Assembly (NCBI GenBank): GCA_003415625.1
Contig: PYIU01000011.1
Coordinates: forward strand, 2,395,043 to 2,459,042
Direction: 5' to 3'
DNA length: 64,000 nt
DNA from: Aquanectria penicillioides
Taxonomy: Eukaryota > Ascomycota > Sordariomycetes > Hypocreales > Nectriaceae
This document shows positions 10,723 to 23,602 of this stretch, piece by piece. Both the position numbers and the translations under genes were made by a program. A model generated the notes under the pieces. The model worked only from the letters and a program-made list of their open reading frames with translations, was not told the DNA's origin and searched no databases. Positions within the stretch are counted from its first letter, which is position 1. Each line of letters starts with the position of its first letter.

Positions 10723-13700
10723 AGTGAGTGAGGAACCTTTCTTGGAGGGGGCGGTAGAGAAATAGAGAAGTCCGGAGATATCATTTGCATTCGAAATCGC
10801 GAAATGGGAATGGCTAAATTATATATTTCGGATGGTCAGTTTATTTGAAATCCGAACTGGACTATCAAAAGCGAACTATGACACCATTACAGCGCTCACG
10901 CCTGCAGCTTGCTTATGTCTATTAGTATTTCCGCTTAACCCCGCCTTTGTGGTCGAGGAGATACGAGACGCTAATGCAACCTGCTTACATACCCCGCGTT
11001 ACGTGGATTAAAAAGAGGTAATAAGGAGTATCCGTAGGGAGAATTTGCAAGCTCCTTGTCAAAGAAATTTTCTCCGACTTTAATAAATGTGTAACAATGG
11101 TTTACGCCTCGGTATCATAGAGCCACCGGCTCAGCCCTTGCACCGAGAAAAATGCACCACTCATATAGTAATGGTATCCCTGGGTTTGAGGCACTGTAGG
11201 GATCTGACAACTAATGCTGAATGTCATGGTACTATTCGAACGGCCATATGAAAAGCAAGGGTTAACCTTTAGTAGACCACAATGGAATGCTGTTTAACCA
11301 CTAATGCAAACTGAATATAATCTATGCAGTAGCTTTTTGGAACAACCTTGAACGTGATATGAGCATGGAATGACGTATTAAGACACCAAGGATAACTCAA
11401 AAATTCAGAGTTAACATTTAATACCTCTGAACATAGAAGGTAGTGATCTATTTGTAGGTATTTTCGACGTCCCTTCATGGAATATTGGACAGAAGCTGAT
11501 AGCAACCTTGCCTAACTAGCCCTCCGAGTCATTATAGAAGGATACGACAGGGAAACAATCTCAGGAGCACTGAAATCCACTTGCCTTTCATGGCTTAACT
11601 TCTGCCGCTTTACGCTAAGCAGTTGCTAAGTTCAAGTGAGCCCCCCTAAGCATATACTAACTTTCTCGGAACTTCACTTCAGCTGGGGTAAGGCTCAACT
11701 ACTGAAGATCCTTACTATTATTCCAATATGGCTCGAGAATTTATATTTGAGATATATTAAAAAATAGCTATCGAAACCGCAATTGTGTGGTGCACATAAC
11801 TAAGATTGGCTTTGTTGTATTTAAGGATAAAGAAAAGCGTAACCATCTACAATAAAATACAATGCAATCCTCAAAGAGATTTCAAAAACTTTAAGGGATA
11901 TTACTACCAAAGTAATTAAAGGCATTCGTGGTACAGAAAAGACTTATTCTCCTAGATGCTTTAGGATTAGAATGCAGAAAGTGTAGGATATAATAACCTT
12001 TTAATAATATCTTATCTTGAGAGATGCTGCTTCATGTCGGAAATGTGATGAATTTTAACTACGATGTAAACTATGTACGTGATTGGATAACCGTTTGTAG
12101 AAGGCACATGCAAATGCCTTGACTTTTAGCCTTTTCTCGCTTGGATTAGTAGAGCTTTCCGTGCGTGATTTTAATTTCTTTGATATTTTTGAACTGTCGC
12201 TTGCGTGGATAATCACTAGCTACCCATGACACCTGTACTTCACTCGCCCTCTTGATCTGGCTGATATTAATGCGCTGGAGGATGTACCGATATTAAGATT
12301 GTTGATACTACTACTGAGGCTGTCGCTGGTACTGTTGGATTGCTGACGAAACACTCTTTCTTCCTTGTTATTAAGATATTTGGTTTTAAGGCTCATCAAG
12401 GACAATTTAGCCTTAGCAGGCAGAGAAAAGGGAACGGGGTAGCGTATAACATCAAAGAGCTCGGCTACATGTCCTAACATGGAAGAATCCCGTTGAAGAC
12501 CCATCACGTCGACAGCAAACCAAGCACTTGAATTGTTTGCGAAGAACCAATAGACACTGACCAAAAAAAAACAGAACATCAATGTAAAATCAATTTTGCT
12601 TCAACCTAATTCAACATCTCCACCAAACCTCAAACGTGCCTAGGACGTCACCGCAAGAACCATCCATTGTATCATCTTACCTGGATCATTACGTCGCTCA
12701 AATGTCTCATTCCCGCCCCCAGGCATTCTGACCGTCCCTGATGTAGGTAATCTAGGACAGCCAAACCGAGCATTCGCCGCGCTATTGGTCGCCTATTTTT
12801 GATGATGGCAGCTGGAGGTTGTCAATCGCCCTATTCCTATATGGGGGCTTAAGTGCGCCACGGGATGCTCGTAGCTCTGGCTAGAGGTGCAAAGGAGTTG
12901 AGGAGCCAGTGGAATCCTTGAAAGAATGATCAAAGGATGTCAAGTGATCTACAATTTGGCGTTCTACTGCAGCCCTAGCACTTCCACAACAACATTGATT
13001 CTGAGCAGCAACGTTGCGGCGCATGCTGAGTGATCTCAGTGTGATTCTGTAACTGCACAGGCAACACAAACCTCGTCTTGCTCAATTATATTCAGGAAGC
13101 AGGCGTGTATTCTCGCTTTTTAACATTTACGACTTTAGCCCGTGAGTCATGCTCTCTTGCCTGGTGGCCCACTGTTCACTGTAACGTCGACAGAAAGGAA
13201 TGGATATTGTCAGGTTTGATAGCCTTTCCCAAGATGACTGCTCAATGTTGTACCCATGTTTTGGCCCCCAGCTCAGCCCTTGCAAAAGTAAGCATTCCAA
13301 ATGCATATTGTGATAAGCTCGTGTCGTTTTTAGGCCCATCCAATCGTTTCTTGCATGTGATTTAAGCTTAGACTCTTTGGGAATTGGAACGCCCCGCACG
13401 GCCGATTAGAACTCCGACAGAATCGAACCGTCCGTACGCTCTTATTTCACGCAACTCCCTGGATCTCGCATATTTTCCGGTTGAGTGGTTTCTTCCCTCG
13501 GTTACATTGGTATCGACGCGAGTTTGAAGTAGGTTGGAAAATCAACAATCCTAGAATGATTGATGACAAGCTGTGCCTTACCTGACGCTTTCCCGTGCCT
13601 GCGCTTGCAATCTCACTGCATATCGGGGCGGCCGCTCCTTGGGCAAATTCACAGGCCAATAGAATAAACAGCGCGAAAACTGAGTCAATGTTAACTGTGC

Positions 13701-13911
13701 AAGCTTATCAGATCGACAAAGCAAGAAAAGTTATTTCAGAAGTATATTTAAGATATGCCCCCTTCGGGGACATTCTTGGCTGACTCACAGCGCTTACAGA
13801 ATCTGGGTGAAATGAAAATAGCCTCCCATTTACAATCACCGCGCTGTATTGCCTCCACAGATTTTAATTTTATCATTCTAGACATATTCACTACCCTTGG
13901 TTACGACTACC
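10723..13911. other. 3.2-kb gene-poor region
   Basis: No intact gene was supported. It contains a decayed fragment matching the 3' end of the NACHT gene (about 11430-11555, listed separately). A 120-codon open frame at 12220-12582 minus, preceded by a good acceptor, may be an exon of an unknown gene, but a nearby candidate first exon (12681-12726) joins it out of frame. Confidence 0.5.
11430..11555 (-). pseudogene. Decayed fragment of the NACHT gene 3' end
   Basis: This stretch aligns by eye with about 17680-17805, the last coding part of the NACHT gene, in the same orientation. Shared blocks include GAACATAGAA, AGGTATTTTCG and ACTTCATGGAA-like segments in the same order and spacing. Many differences are transitions. 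Similarity fades on both sides. It is probably a remnant of a second NLR copy or of a local duplication. No coding capacity remains. Identity was not computed. Confidence 0.6.
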
Positions 13912-15952
13912 ATGTCCTATTTACCGGTACTGGCGGATTCGCCTGATGATGTTTCTGAGGTCGAAGTACATCCTGAAAAACCGACAACGGAGCCAGTTCC
14001 GTGGCATGGCGGGCCTAAAACGCTGAATCAACCTGTGTCCACTTTAATATTTAGTTGGGCTTGGAACTTGGTGTTAGTTGTTGGACCTGTTTGTTTCCTT
14101 GGTAAGCTGCTACGGGTGACTCGCAACTTGTGCATGAGCTGATCCCCCCAGTCCTCGCAAGCCTCGCAGTTGCTTTAGACAACAGAGAAAGGTCATCATA
14201 CGGTGATAAGGTCAACGATGCAACTCTTCTTGGTCCAACCATTTTCCCAATCCTGTTTGCTGCGGTCGTCAGTCGATTCTATAAGAACGTTGCTCGTTGG
14301 CGCATTGAGAGAGAACATGGTGTTGAGCTCGCAACCCTTGAGCAAGTATTCGGCAGTCAGAGTTTAGCCGGGGCCGTTGAGAGATTTCTTGTCGTCCGCA
14401 CCAATTTTATTTTTGGTCTCCTGATTCTCCTCACCTGGAGCCTATCCCCCTCGGAGGTCAAAGTGCCGCTAGGCTACTCTATCTAGGTAATCACGACGTG
14501 ACCAGAACTGTCTATTACCTCCATAATGCCTATCAGGCGTCAATGTTTTCGGGCGCCAGTGCAGCCTTCCAGGCCGAGACGAGCGTCAACCTACTCTTTT
14601 TTTCGAGCCTCCTGTCCTCTGCAGACCAGAGACAATCACCTACAGATTTGTGGAACTTGCCCAAGGTTCCTCAATGGCCAAAGGGGGCTGTTGGTGATGA
14701 CGAACGCGATATTGATCAAGAAGCGCTTGTCCGGGGTGATGAGTATTACGCTTCCCTCCTTGGGACCAAGATTCAAGGATTGAATTTTGGCAAAGGAAAT
14801 ATGACGCAGTACCATGTTGTCATCGAATCATCTTACCTAGACTTTGACTGCAAGCTAGTTGGCAGCATGATCCCAATGAACAAGTCATCTGATTACTTTG
14901 ATGCCTCAACGCTCAACGTCACCACACTATTCAACGTGACGGATGACAATTTTCACACATTCGCTGCAAACATCAGTGTCCCGAACATCACTGAGACTTC
15001 AGTGCCCTTGGACAAGGTCACCCCTGGTTACATGCTATATGCGACCTTGGACCGAAGCGATGGAACGTTCGTTTCCCATTTTGCCCTCTTCAACTGTAGC
15101 ATGGCAAGAATGATTCTCTCTACTAGCGTGATATGCGTTCCATCGCCATCGATGAGATGCTGGGCATACCGTCAAAAACGAGTCAACAGTCAATACAGGA
15201 CCGATAAAATCCCCAAGCACGAACTCTACACTACTGGGTCCACGCGGTATAACGTATTACTGCTGTGGAGGAGAGCTGAGGGACAGACGGACTACACGGC
15301 AATGTCGCCAGTAGATAACTATGTCTCTGGGGCTTCGGAGCCTTTCACAAGGCAGGAGTCTATTGATTGGAAAAATGTCGATCTTTCCACGTTCTCAAGG
15401 CGCCTTTCAGTCCTGTTCAACACGTATTGGCAAGCCACGTTAGAGTATAAGAACCACACCAGCGTTTCATTTGCAACCGAACCCTCGCCATATCAGATTG
15501 CAGAGCCAACCTGGGGAAGAAGCCATATCGGCTTTATGAACTCGACAGACGGGACGGCAAAGACAAGCAGCCAAGTATACCGCGCAAATACCCTTTGGGT
15601 TACCATTCTCGTCATCACTACAGTTGTTCTCGAGATTCTTGCGATTGCGGGAGCTGTTTTGGAGCTTGTTATCCGCGGACCAGATATTCTCGGTTTCGTC
15701 AGCTCCATGGCCCGCGACAACCCACATATATCTGTGCCGAGCGGAGGATCTGCCCTGGATGGCCCTGATCGAGCAACGATGCTGGGCAAGTTGCGTTTGC
15801 GGGTGCAGCTTGCAGACGTCCGTCCGAATGATGAGATGGGTCATATCGCGTTTAGAGAGGTCCCACCTACCGATAAAGTAACAGAGGAGGCTGGAAGCGA
15901 GAGTGGTAGGGTATTTTGGCGGGCACTCGACAAGAAGAGGCTATATGAGTAG
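13912..15952 (+). CDS. Fungal multi-pass membrane protein, one frameshift
   Basis: Exon 1 (13912-14101) joins exon 2 (14152 onward) over a 50-nt GT-AG intron, giving an N-terminal membrane segment (about residues 45-75). A cytoplasmic block LGPTIFPILFAAVV and a block ending LEQVFGSQSLAGA are typical of an uncharacterised fungal family that is often subtelomeric. At 14446-14450, a run of five C, the frame breaks. One more base there would read WSLSPLGGQSAARLL, the family's usual motif, and continue to the stop at 15952. The remaining 490 residues form a large probable extracellular domain with several N-glycosylation sites (NVTT, NISV), a membrane helix around 15590-15670, and a short tail. 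As written the protein stops at 14486. Real pseudogene or a base-call error in a homopolymer are both possible. Function unknown. Confidence 0.75.
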
Positions 15953-17661
15953 CCTAGGAATATAAATCTACTAGAAACCATAAAACATAGAAATTGTCGA
16001 GGACCTCGTATTGCACTCGACGCGTGTATTTCTTCTTGTTTCTCTCTATTAATTTCGACTTAAACCCTTGTACTTGGCAGGGTACATATTGAGTGGTTCG
16101 CAGGCATCAGGCTGTGCATCCCTCTGCCTCCCTCGCCATCATCTGTTGGTTGTGGCGGAGCGTTGCGTGGCTTTGATTGCGATGCTCCATTGTTGGTCCG
16201 GTTGGTTGCCTCACTGTTCTTCGTCCACATTTCTGCCCCCCTCTCCCTCTCTCTTCGTCATCCAACGCTCTCCATGCGCTCACTGCAGTCGTCGTGTGCT
16301 CCAACATCTCTGTCAACATCCCTCTTCCTGCCACACGCTGCAGTTCCCAGCGCCCCCACGAGTATCTTCATCACAGCAACCCCAACATCAGCGTGGAACG
16401 TTTCCGCCTATGTCGAATTTTCATCCGGTCCGTCACTATCTATTGCCCGATCGCTCACTGCCCGCCTCCTGCATCGCCCTCAAACTATTCACGTGCGACC
16501 AACCGCGATCCAGAAGCACGCTCTGCGATTCTTGACTGCGCTCATGTGAATACCAGCTCTCTACCAACACGCGTCAAATTTGTAGGCAAGTGTCAATTTG
16601 GTTGAATGCTTCTCTCAATCTTCAGTTCGAAGTACCATGCTTGGTTGGGTAGGTAGTCATTGGCCAGTTCTTCGGCATCAGCTGCATCAGTGGCTTTTCA
16701 CTCCACCCTCGGCTTACCCTGACATACTCCGCCTTACTCCTTGTGACATGTTGGTCGTTTAAGCGTTTCTCGGCTTCGAGATTCTCTTCCACCTTTTCTA
16801 TCTCTTTATCCTTCATCCAACACGCCGTGCGTTCATACCTGTCGCGGACTGGTTCAGGATGCCCCGCAATGCTGCACGCAATGAAGTCATAGTCAACATC
16901 TCGTTTTGCCTCATGCCCCATCCTGATTCCAAGATTGCTTTCATTGCAACGACAGCTTGAGCCTCGACCCTCAGCCAGGAGCTTTTTCGCCTGTGAATTA
17001 GCTTTTATGTCTCAAATTCCCCTTTATGAGGCCGATCGACTACAGGCGCACTCTAAAATTTCAACCGTTCCAATATCCGCAACGCAATAACAAAGGAAAT
17101 ATGGAGGGCACAATCGATGAGTTTAGGTCACTGGAGTTAATGATGCCTTATAGTAATCAATTTCGAGAGACCGTTTACCAAAACATGGTTCAACACAACC
17201 AGCCCGTTGCCATCACTTGCTGGCAGGGCAATGTCCCAGTCAGTGATCGGATGGCAAAGACGATGACTCTGGGAGACGTATTCCTCTCCTATCTCCTTTC
17301 AAACTTTCATCCAATTTCGATGCTATTTCCCTATGTATACATGTAGTTTTAACTCACTGATTGGAGCATCTCCAATATTGCCCTTGCAACGAATGAGGAC
17401 CGTATGAAGACTGAGGAATTGGGTTGCAGCTTGGAGCTAGAACTGTTGTACAAGTCTTCGATCAAGGCATATTCGACTCCTATATCATGTACTATCAATA
17501 CACTGTTGGTGCTTGTCACAGGATGTCTATGATGTTGAAATATTGAAGAAACATTTCGGAATTTCATAAACAGCGACAAGCCAATGAACCAATTCTCCAG
17601 AACGCAACACCAGTACTAAGATGAATGACATGCAACATGCACTAAGAGCCGAGTATCAAAG
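15953..17661. other. Intergenic, pyrimidine-rich block, no gene supported
   Basis: Around 16060-16610 there is C/T-rich sequence open in three plus-strand frames at once, which reflects composition rather than coding. Open frames at 16622-16921 minus (99 codons) and 17026-17346 plus (106 codons) match nothing I recognise and lack supporting splice structure. Confidence 0.5.
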
Positions 17662-20600
17662 TCAGCATCCAATGCCTTGGAACATAGAAAGCAGTGACTC
17701 GTTTGCAGGTATTTTCGTCATCACTTCATGGAAAACTGGACATAAACTGGCAGCAAGCTCTCTTGACCAACCCTCCGTCTCGTCACCAAAGAACGCAGGG
17801 ATAATTACAAAGAGAACCTTGATGCCGGATTCCATCCTATCATCAACCCCCCGAGACCCATCAAATGAATGAGTTGAAATTCTTGGTTCACTTGCAGCGA
17901 GGAACGCGGCATCCACAAGTCGGTACTTAAACCGTGCATTTAGATGTCTTTGGTTGTGGTCTCCCTTCGGCAATGCCAAGCCCGAGCTTGCAGACCGCGA
18001 TAGTATTCTTTCCAGCGACTTGTGTAAACCAAAGAGAGAGTAGAAGATGATAAGCTGCTGCATGCTCGAGTAGTTGGGGTCAATGAATCGGGATACCTGT
18101 GCAGACTCATGTTGAAACTCAGCAATACGCAAAAGGGCATCGAATTTCTCATTCTTGGTAAGTTGCAAAAGAGCCATTTCCATAAATTCGTCTACAGTTG
18201 CCTCTCTGTTTGATTCTGCCAGCTTTCCGTGGTGTATGAGATACTGGAGTGAAAAGGCCTCGCCGAGACCGCCGATGTTGGCAGAGAAGCTGGTTAGAGA
18301 GTGTGCCGCGACACGAAGCAGAAGCCTGTTGTTAGGCTCCTGATGGGATTTATCAATGTGCTCGCACAAGATTTTCTGGCCCTGCCCTTCCTTGAAGAAC
18401 ATTTTGGTAGTTTGGTGCAAAAATTGAACGCATTTGGCAGGCGGTTGCGCTTCAAGAAGCCCACAAGATATGGTATGAAGCCGGTATTCAAGTTGACGAT
18501 TAGAATGATACGACAGATCAGCAGGGACCTTTCCAGAGGCGAGATAAGTGGTCGAGTACAGAAGAGCAGTTAAATGAAGTGGTGGAGATGCCGCTTCGAC
18601 CAACTGAAACACAATATACCTCTCGAGATGCACATCTCTGATTCTACCGAGAAGAGATCCCGCTCGTCTCCTTGACCTAGTGATGGCACGGATGTAGAGG
18701 GCAGATAGCTCGTCTGGGATGGTTGATAAAAGCTCTTCCATTTCAGAAACTGTATCGCCCGCTTGAATACCCTCAACTATTTCTTCAATTACAAGTTTTA
18801 TCCAGAGAAAAACTCCTTTTGCTCTCTGGATGATGGAATCAACAAGGCTTTGGACCGCAGCTGCGCCAGACTCCAAGAACAAATCATCTGTGTCTTCTTG
18901 AATGCGCGTCTCTGCGTAGTGTCTGATGTCGCTGGCCGTATGCTCATGGATAACGAAGCCAGGGTAGTCACCGAACTTTGTTCGAAAAAGATTTTCAGGT
19001 CGAGACGCTATGCAAAGGCGGAGCTTTATGAAAGGATTGTCCGAAAGTGTTTCTATCTTGGCAATTGTTGATACCAACGCTTGTTGAGGTCCTTCATGCT
19101 CATCCAGAGCGTCGACAAAAGCACATATATTCAGTTGGAAGTCTAACCGATCGCGAATTGAGAAGAATGTTTCCACCAGTTTGTTGACATTCCAGGTGGT
19201 TTGAGCTTTATGGTCCGACGAACCTGACCCGCTCGTTTGACTTTGGTCGCCAGAAAGCGTCACGTAGACAGGGTAGACATACGGGAAAATATCCGGTCGA
19301 AGTGTCAAGAGTTTGTGTAGCATCACCAAAAGAAATCCTTCAAGTGACTTCTGGCTTGTTGTTCCCCGGTCATGAAAGAAATGGCTCAACATAACCCATG
19401 GGTTTTCGTCGAATTCTGAGAGGAAACTCTGAGTCTTTTGGTGCTTAATCGCGAACTTCATGGCTGTTGACTTTCCGCTGGCCGGCCGACCTTGAATCCA
19501 GAAGATGTTACGCTCTTCGTAACCGCTGAGAAATTCTTCGAAACCAACCTTGCCCTGAAATATCCATTGAAAAGTTCCTTCAAAGGCATCCTCCACTGTC
19601 GCAAAGCGATGGTCGGCTTCTAGAATGTTGAGAGACTTGAGCAAATCTTGATATTCTCTTGTGAGCACACCATCAGCAAGTCCATCCCCACCATATCGTT
19701 TATCTTTGCTTAAAATCCCATGTAACCATCGAATAAGAACTGCCGTGATGCGTTGAAATTTTAGGTCTTCAATAGAATTTATCTTCACCATGCCTCGGTG
19801 GTTCGCGTGAAGAAAACTTTGTGTTTCATTTGCGAGGCCCATGGATGAAGAGGCTTCGGGAACAACCATAACACCTCTTGATGGCAACTCTTCCTGAAAG
19901 GAATGGAGCAGCAGTTCCCCATTCCCGGCCATTCCAGTGAAGGTGCTGTTGAGGCGATCGAGGTGCTCTGAGTTTTGCTCAATAAAACCAAGAATATCGC
20001 GTAAGGGATTTCTTAAAATACTGGCAAACATCTTGCCCAACGATGCAATTTTACAACCGTGGTGTGGCGTACCAATAAACATCACACCTTTCGTGGATTG
20101 GAAGATGTGACCGAGAGTATCATGATATGCTTTGGACGAAGTCAGTGCGTCTTTGACCAAAACCCCACCCAGGCTATGGGCAATAAAAATGATAGGCTTA
20201 GTTCGCGAATAGTTGGAATGTCGGAGCCCGGAAAGATCATCCAACAATGTTTTCGAGTGCCCGAGTAAAGTCGCGTGAGACCCAGAAGTTGGGATTAAAT
20301 TTTTCTTGACATCATAACCCCATGTCAAGATGCGAGCTCGTGGGAACAGCCTAGGAAGCAAGTCACCCGGCCAAAAAATCTTTTCTTCTTCATTTTCACA
20401 AGTTTCTGTGCGGTGAATGCTATCTTCATTGTCCTCTAGGTTAGAGTCGTCTTCATCCTTGCCTTCAACACTACTCGTTTCCTTGGCTTTCGTCGTCCAT
20501 GTCTTCAACGCATGACCCATAAGCCCATGCACGAACACAATGCTATACAAGGATGGGTAAGAATTTGACGGACGAGTTTTGAAAGTATTCAGGTTACTAA

Positions 20601-20720
20601 CTCGACTGTGTGATTCTCCCTCGGGCCCGAAGGACTGCTGTCCATCGGCTTGTAGACGACGCTGGGTCCGATTTCATTGACCCTGTCGCCCCAATTTTTC
20701 TGCTTTTTGGCAGCTAACAT
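17662..20720 (-). CDS. NLR-like protein: esterase/lipase domain plus NACHT NTPase
   Basis: A first exon (20720-20602, ATG at 20720) joins exon 2 (20542-17662) across a 59-nt GT-AG intron, giving 999 residues with the junction reading VDIVFVHGLMGH. The N-terminal domain (about 40-270) is a DUF676/SERAC1-type alpha/beta hydrolase: the HGLMGH oxyanion region, nucleophile elbow AHSLGG near 161, and GTPHHG. A NACHT NTPase follows, with Walker A GRPASGKST near 390 and Walker B ICAFVDALDE near 517. The long C-terminus has no repeats I can recognise, unlike fungal NLRs with ankyrin, WD or TPR arrays. Such proteins act in fungal non-self recognition and regulated cell death, with the N-terminal esterase as likely effector; that role is known for the class and inferred here. 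All motifs are intact. Confidence 0.92.
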
Positions 20721-21244
20721 CTTGAGTATTAGTGACTCACAAAAGTGTTAAAGTTATGAAAGATTCTTAATGTAACTTCGACTATGATGCTGCAATATGT
20801 CAAACATAAGTGTTGAGGTTGTATGCTGATGATCTGGTGGCCTGGTCTTCCCTCCCGCTGAGGAAAATAACTCCACCACATGTGACACCTCAGAGTCTCA
20901 GGGCGGTGTGAGATGGCGATAACCAAGGTCGACTTTGATGCTACTGGTCAGATAGAATGACTAAGTATGGCAGCTGAGGATATTGTGGTTGGTAGAGGAA
21001 TCAGGCTGCCATTGGCATTGATCAATGTCTAAGAATTGAAACTCCAAAGAAAACGCTGCCTGCAAAAATTGGATAGAAAATATTAACATAATCAGATCTA
21101 ACACATCATTCATATAACTCCTTGACAGTATTTCTTGACCGCCATCATCGCTATTCCGCGACCACCATGAGGAGTTCACATCAAAGTATGGCATTTGTAA
21201 AATTCTATCGCAAAAGGTGTGTCCGACCAAATTTAGAACAAAAT
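20721..21244. other. Intergenic between NACHT gene and cyclase
   Basis: About 0.5 kb with no gene seen. It should hold the NACHT promoter and the 3' untranslated region of the cyclase. Confidence 0.5.
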
Positions 21245-23602
21245 TTATCGGGTAGTGCTACTCAGAGATCCGTCATTTTCATGACCCATAGGATTTATCT
21301 TCAATCCCGAATACTTAGCAAACATACCCAAGGCCTTCAGGGTAAAGCTAAATTTATAGTTGGGGTATGAAAATGTGCAAAAATTGTGAAACGCGCCAGG
21401 AATAGCTTCGTCTAACCATTCCCCATTCTCTTGCTGCCGATTCATAAGGAGCTGAACTCCTTTTTGCAGTGGATTCAGATCAGGATATTGGGCTTCCATC
21501 AAACCAATGAGTGCCCACGCCGTTTGGATAACGAGCGATCCAGCAGGGTCTTCGTGATATTCCACTGCTGTGCAAGACTAGATCAGGTGTAAGACAACAT
21601 TCCTCTGGAGAATTTATGTGGGGAATTACCTCGAAACTTTCGGACCATCCTCCATCCTCACGTTGCTTTGATATGAGGAACTCGCATGCCCTTCTTGAGC
21701 ATCCACTGTTTGCGTAAGTTTCTCCAACAGTTGCTAAACTTTCGAGGGCAAACATCGTCCCGTATGTGAAGCAAATGCCCCAGTTTCCGTACCAGCTGCC
21801 ATCTGGCCGTTGATTTTGTTTAATCCATTTCATAGCTCGTTGTACAAACTCCGTGATTTCTCTCTCTCTGTATTCAGGCCAGTATTTTCGGAAGAGGTTC
21901 AACGCAGTCACGCATGATGTCGTACACTCGGGATAGTCATATTCAACCATGACATGACCAAACATTTCCGATATGTTTAGGTTCTCCAGGAATTCTGACC
22001 CTCTCCGGGACTCAAACGCTGATACGCCTCCAGTGCTGTTTTGATACAGTAAAATGGAGTCGATTGCATCAAAGATTCGCTGGTCAGTAAATATCTGAGG
22101 AAAATCCTCCGTCTTCAGGAGTAATATCACAGCCTTCAAGACCTCTGCGATGCAATCACTGACGGGGTATCCTTGGGTCTTATTACTGAAGGCCCAGCTA
22201 CCTTTACGGTGTTGTCGATAGCACTTTTCCTGTGACTGACAATTTTCCCGGATTTGCTGGTTTTCTAGATAGTGGAAAGCCTTCAAAAGCATGTCCCGCC
22301 ATTTCTTTTCGTGCTGTAAGCCACAGTGCCATGCTGCTTGCACCACGAAGGCCGTATCCCAGCACTGGCTGCCGTTGGTGCTGTTGATTAACATTCCCTT
22401 GGGAGTCATCCATAGGAATTCATGAAGCCGTTCAATATGTCGCTTAAAGCTTGATGAATCTGGTCCATCCCGGAAATAACAGATTATTGTATTCATTGGC
22501 GCATCAGTTGCTGCCATGTCGAGGTAATCCGTATTTGCGTCGTGCATGTCGATAAGCTCGCTCAGCCGAGACTCAGCCCTGTTTTTAATGAGGTTAAGCT
22601 GGAAATAAGGCTTCCAAATGTTTACAACAAACCAGTTCGCGCGATCCATGAGCCAGGTCCTGGGTTGGTGGTAATCAGCCTGGGCAACGCTATTTCTGTG
22701 TCCCTTCCAATCGATAGTGTGAAAGGGTTGTACCAGTACCTCCTCTCTTAGGGATTGGATAATGGGACTTTCTTTGCACTTCCACCCTTTGGAGCCGAGA
22801 TAGCTCATTGACTGAGATACACATCGCGTCTCAGCATACAACCTCCGAGGATGAACAGGCGACCATTCTGGCAATAGCCACAGCTCGGGTGGAACAGGGT
22901 TAACAATGTCCCATTCCAAAACACCAAGAATCGTCAGCCAGAACTTTCCCCAGACTGAGGAGTAAATGGCGCCTCCATTTTGGCGGACAAATTCTCGAGC
23001 TTTTACGAGAACAGAGTGATCAGGTTCCATGCCCAGAAGTCGCAGAACACAATAATTCATAGATGTGCTGCATACGGTACTATGTCCACTCGTGTGAAGT
23101 CCCCAGCCTCCTTCGGGATTAGCTTGATGAACGAAGTAACTCTTGATCTCAGTGGCGATGGGATCTGGGATGGATGTGTTTGTCACGAAAAATGCGATGA
23201 TGATTCCAGCAGAAAACACCAATGGACCACCGCTTTCGCAACCCCAATGACCAGATGGAAGTTGTAGTTTCTCGAAAAATGCGAATCCATTATGGGCAGT
23301 ATCTATTGGCGAAACAGCGGACGGGAGAATGGGAAGACCCTAATGAGGACTGATATAAGCTTCTACCCACTTTGCTGACATCGAAAGAGATTTAATACCA
23401 AGGGTAAATTCAAAAAGTATTTTTCCGCATAGCTTTGAGGCAAAGCCTTAGCATCACTCTCGTTCTCAAGATAATGCCAGCTGTGGCAACTGTCGTTATC
23501 CCTCAAGCGCCATCTGGTGTAGTCTGTCTTTTCAGTTTGCGCAGGTCCGGCTGGGGCCGTGTTCCCGATATCAGGGGCAACTTGCTTCTCGGTGGCCTCC
23601 AT
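21245..23602 (-). CDS. Oxidosqualene cyclase (triterpene/sterol-type synthase)
   Basis: Three exons, all phase 0, give 748 residues, the normal length: 23602-23399, 23339-21630, 21577-21245; introns 59 and 52 nt. The open frame extends upstream to 23665 from a GTG; the ATG at 23602 is the better start. It begins with the family's TDYTRWRLRDNDS block and has several QW repeats (for example GSWYGNW, GGWSESF). The catalytic loop reads VSDCIAE near residue 461: the protonating Asp is present, while the usual DCTAE Thr is Ile. The C-terminus has SYPNYKFSF and ALGMF as in ERG7-type enzymes. It would cyclise 2,3-oxidosqualene at the ER membrane. A head-to-head P450 argues for a specialised triterpene rather than, or besides, lanosterol. 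The product cannot be read from sequence. Confidence 0.94.

Noticed and set aside
12220..12726. Possible two-exon gene on the minus strand (12726-12681 and 12556-12220)
   Set aside because: Splice sites look good, but the exons join out of frame and the protein has no recognisable features.
16068..16605. Three overlapping plus-strand open frames of 128-155 codons
   Set aside because: They exist because the sequence is pyrimidine-rich; open in all frames, with no protein signature.
16622..17346. Open frames of 99 (minus) and 106 (plus) codons
   Set aside because: No family resemblance, no splice context, no conserved-looking composition.
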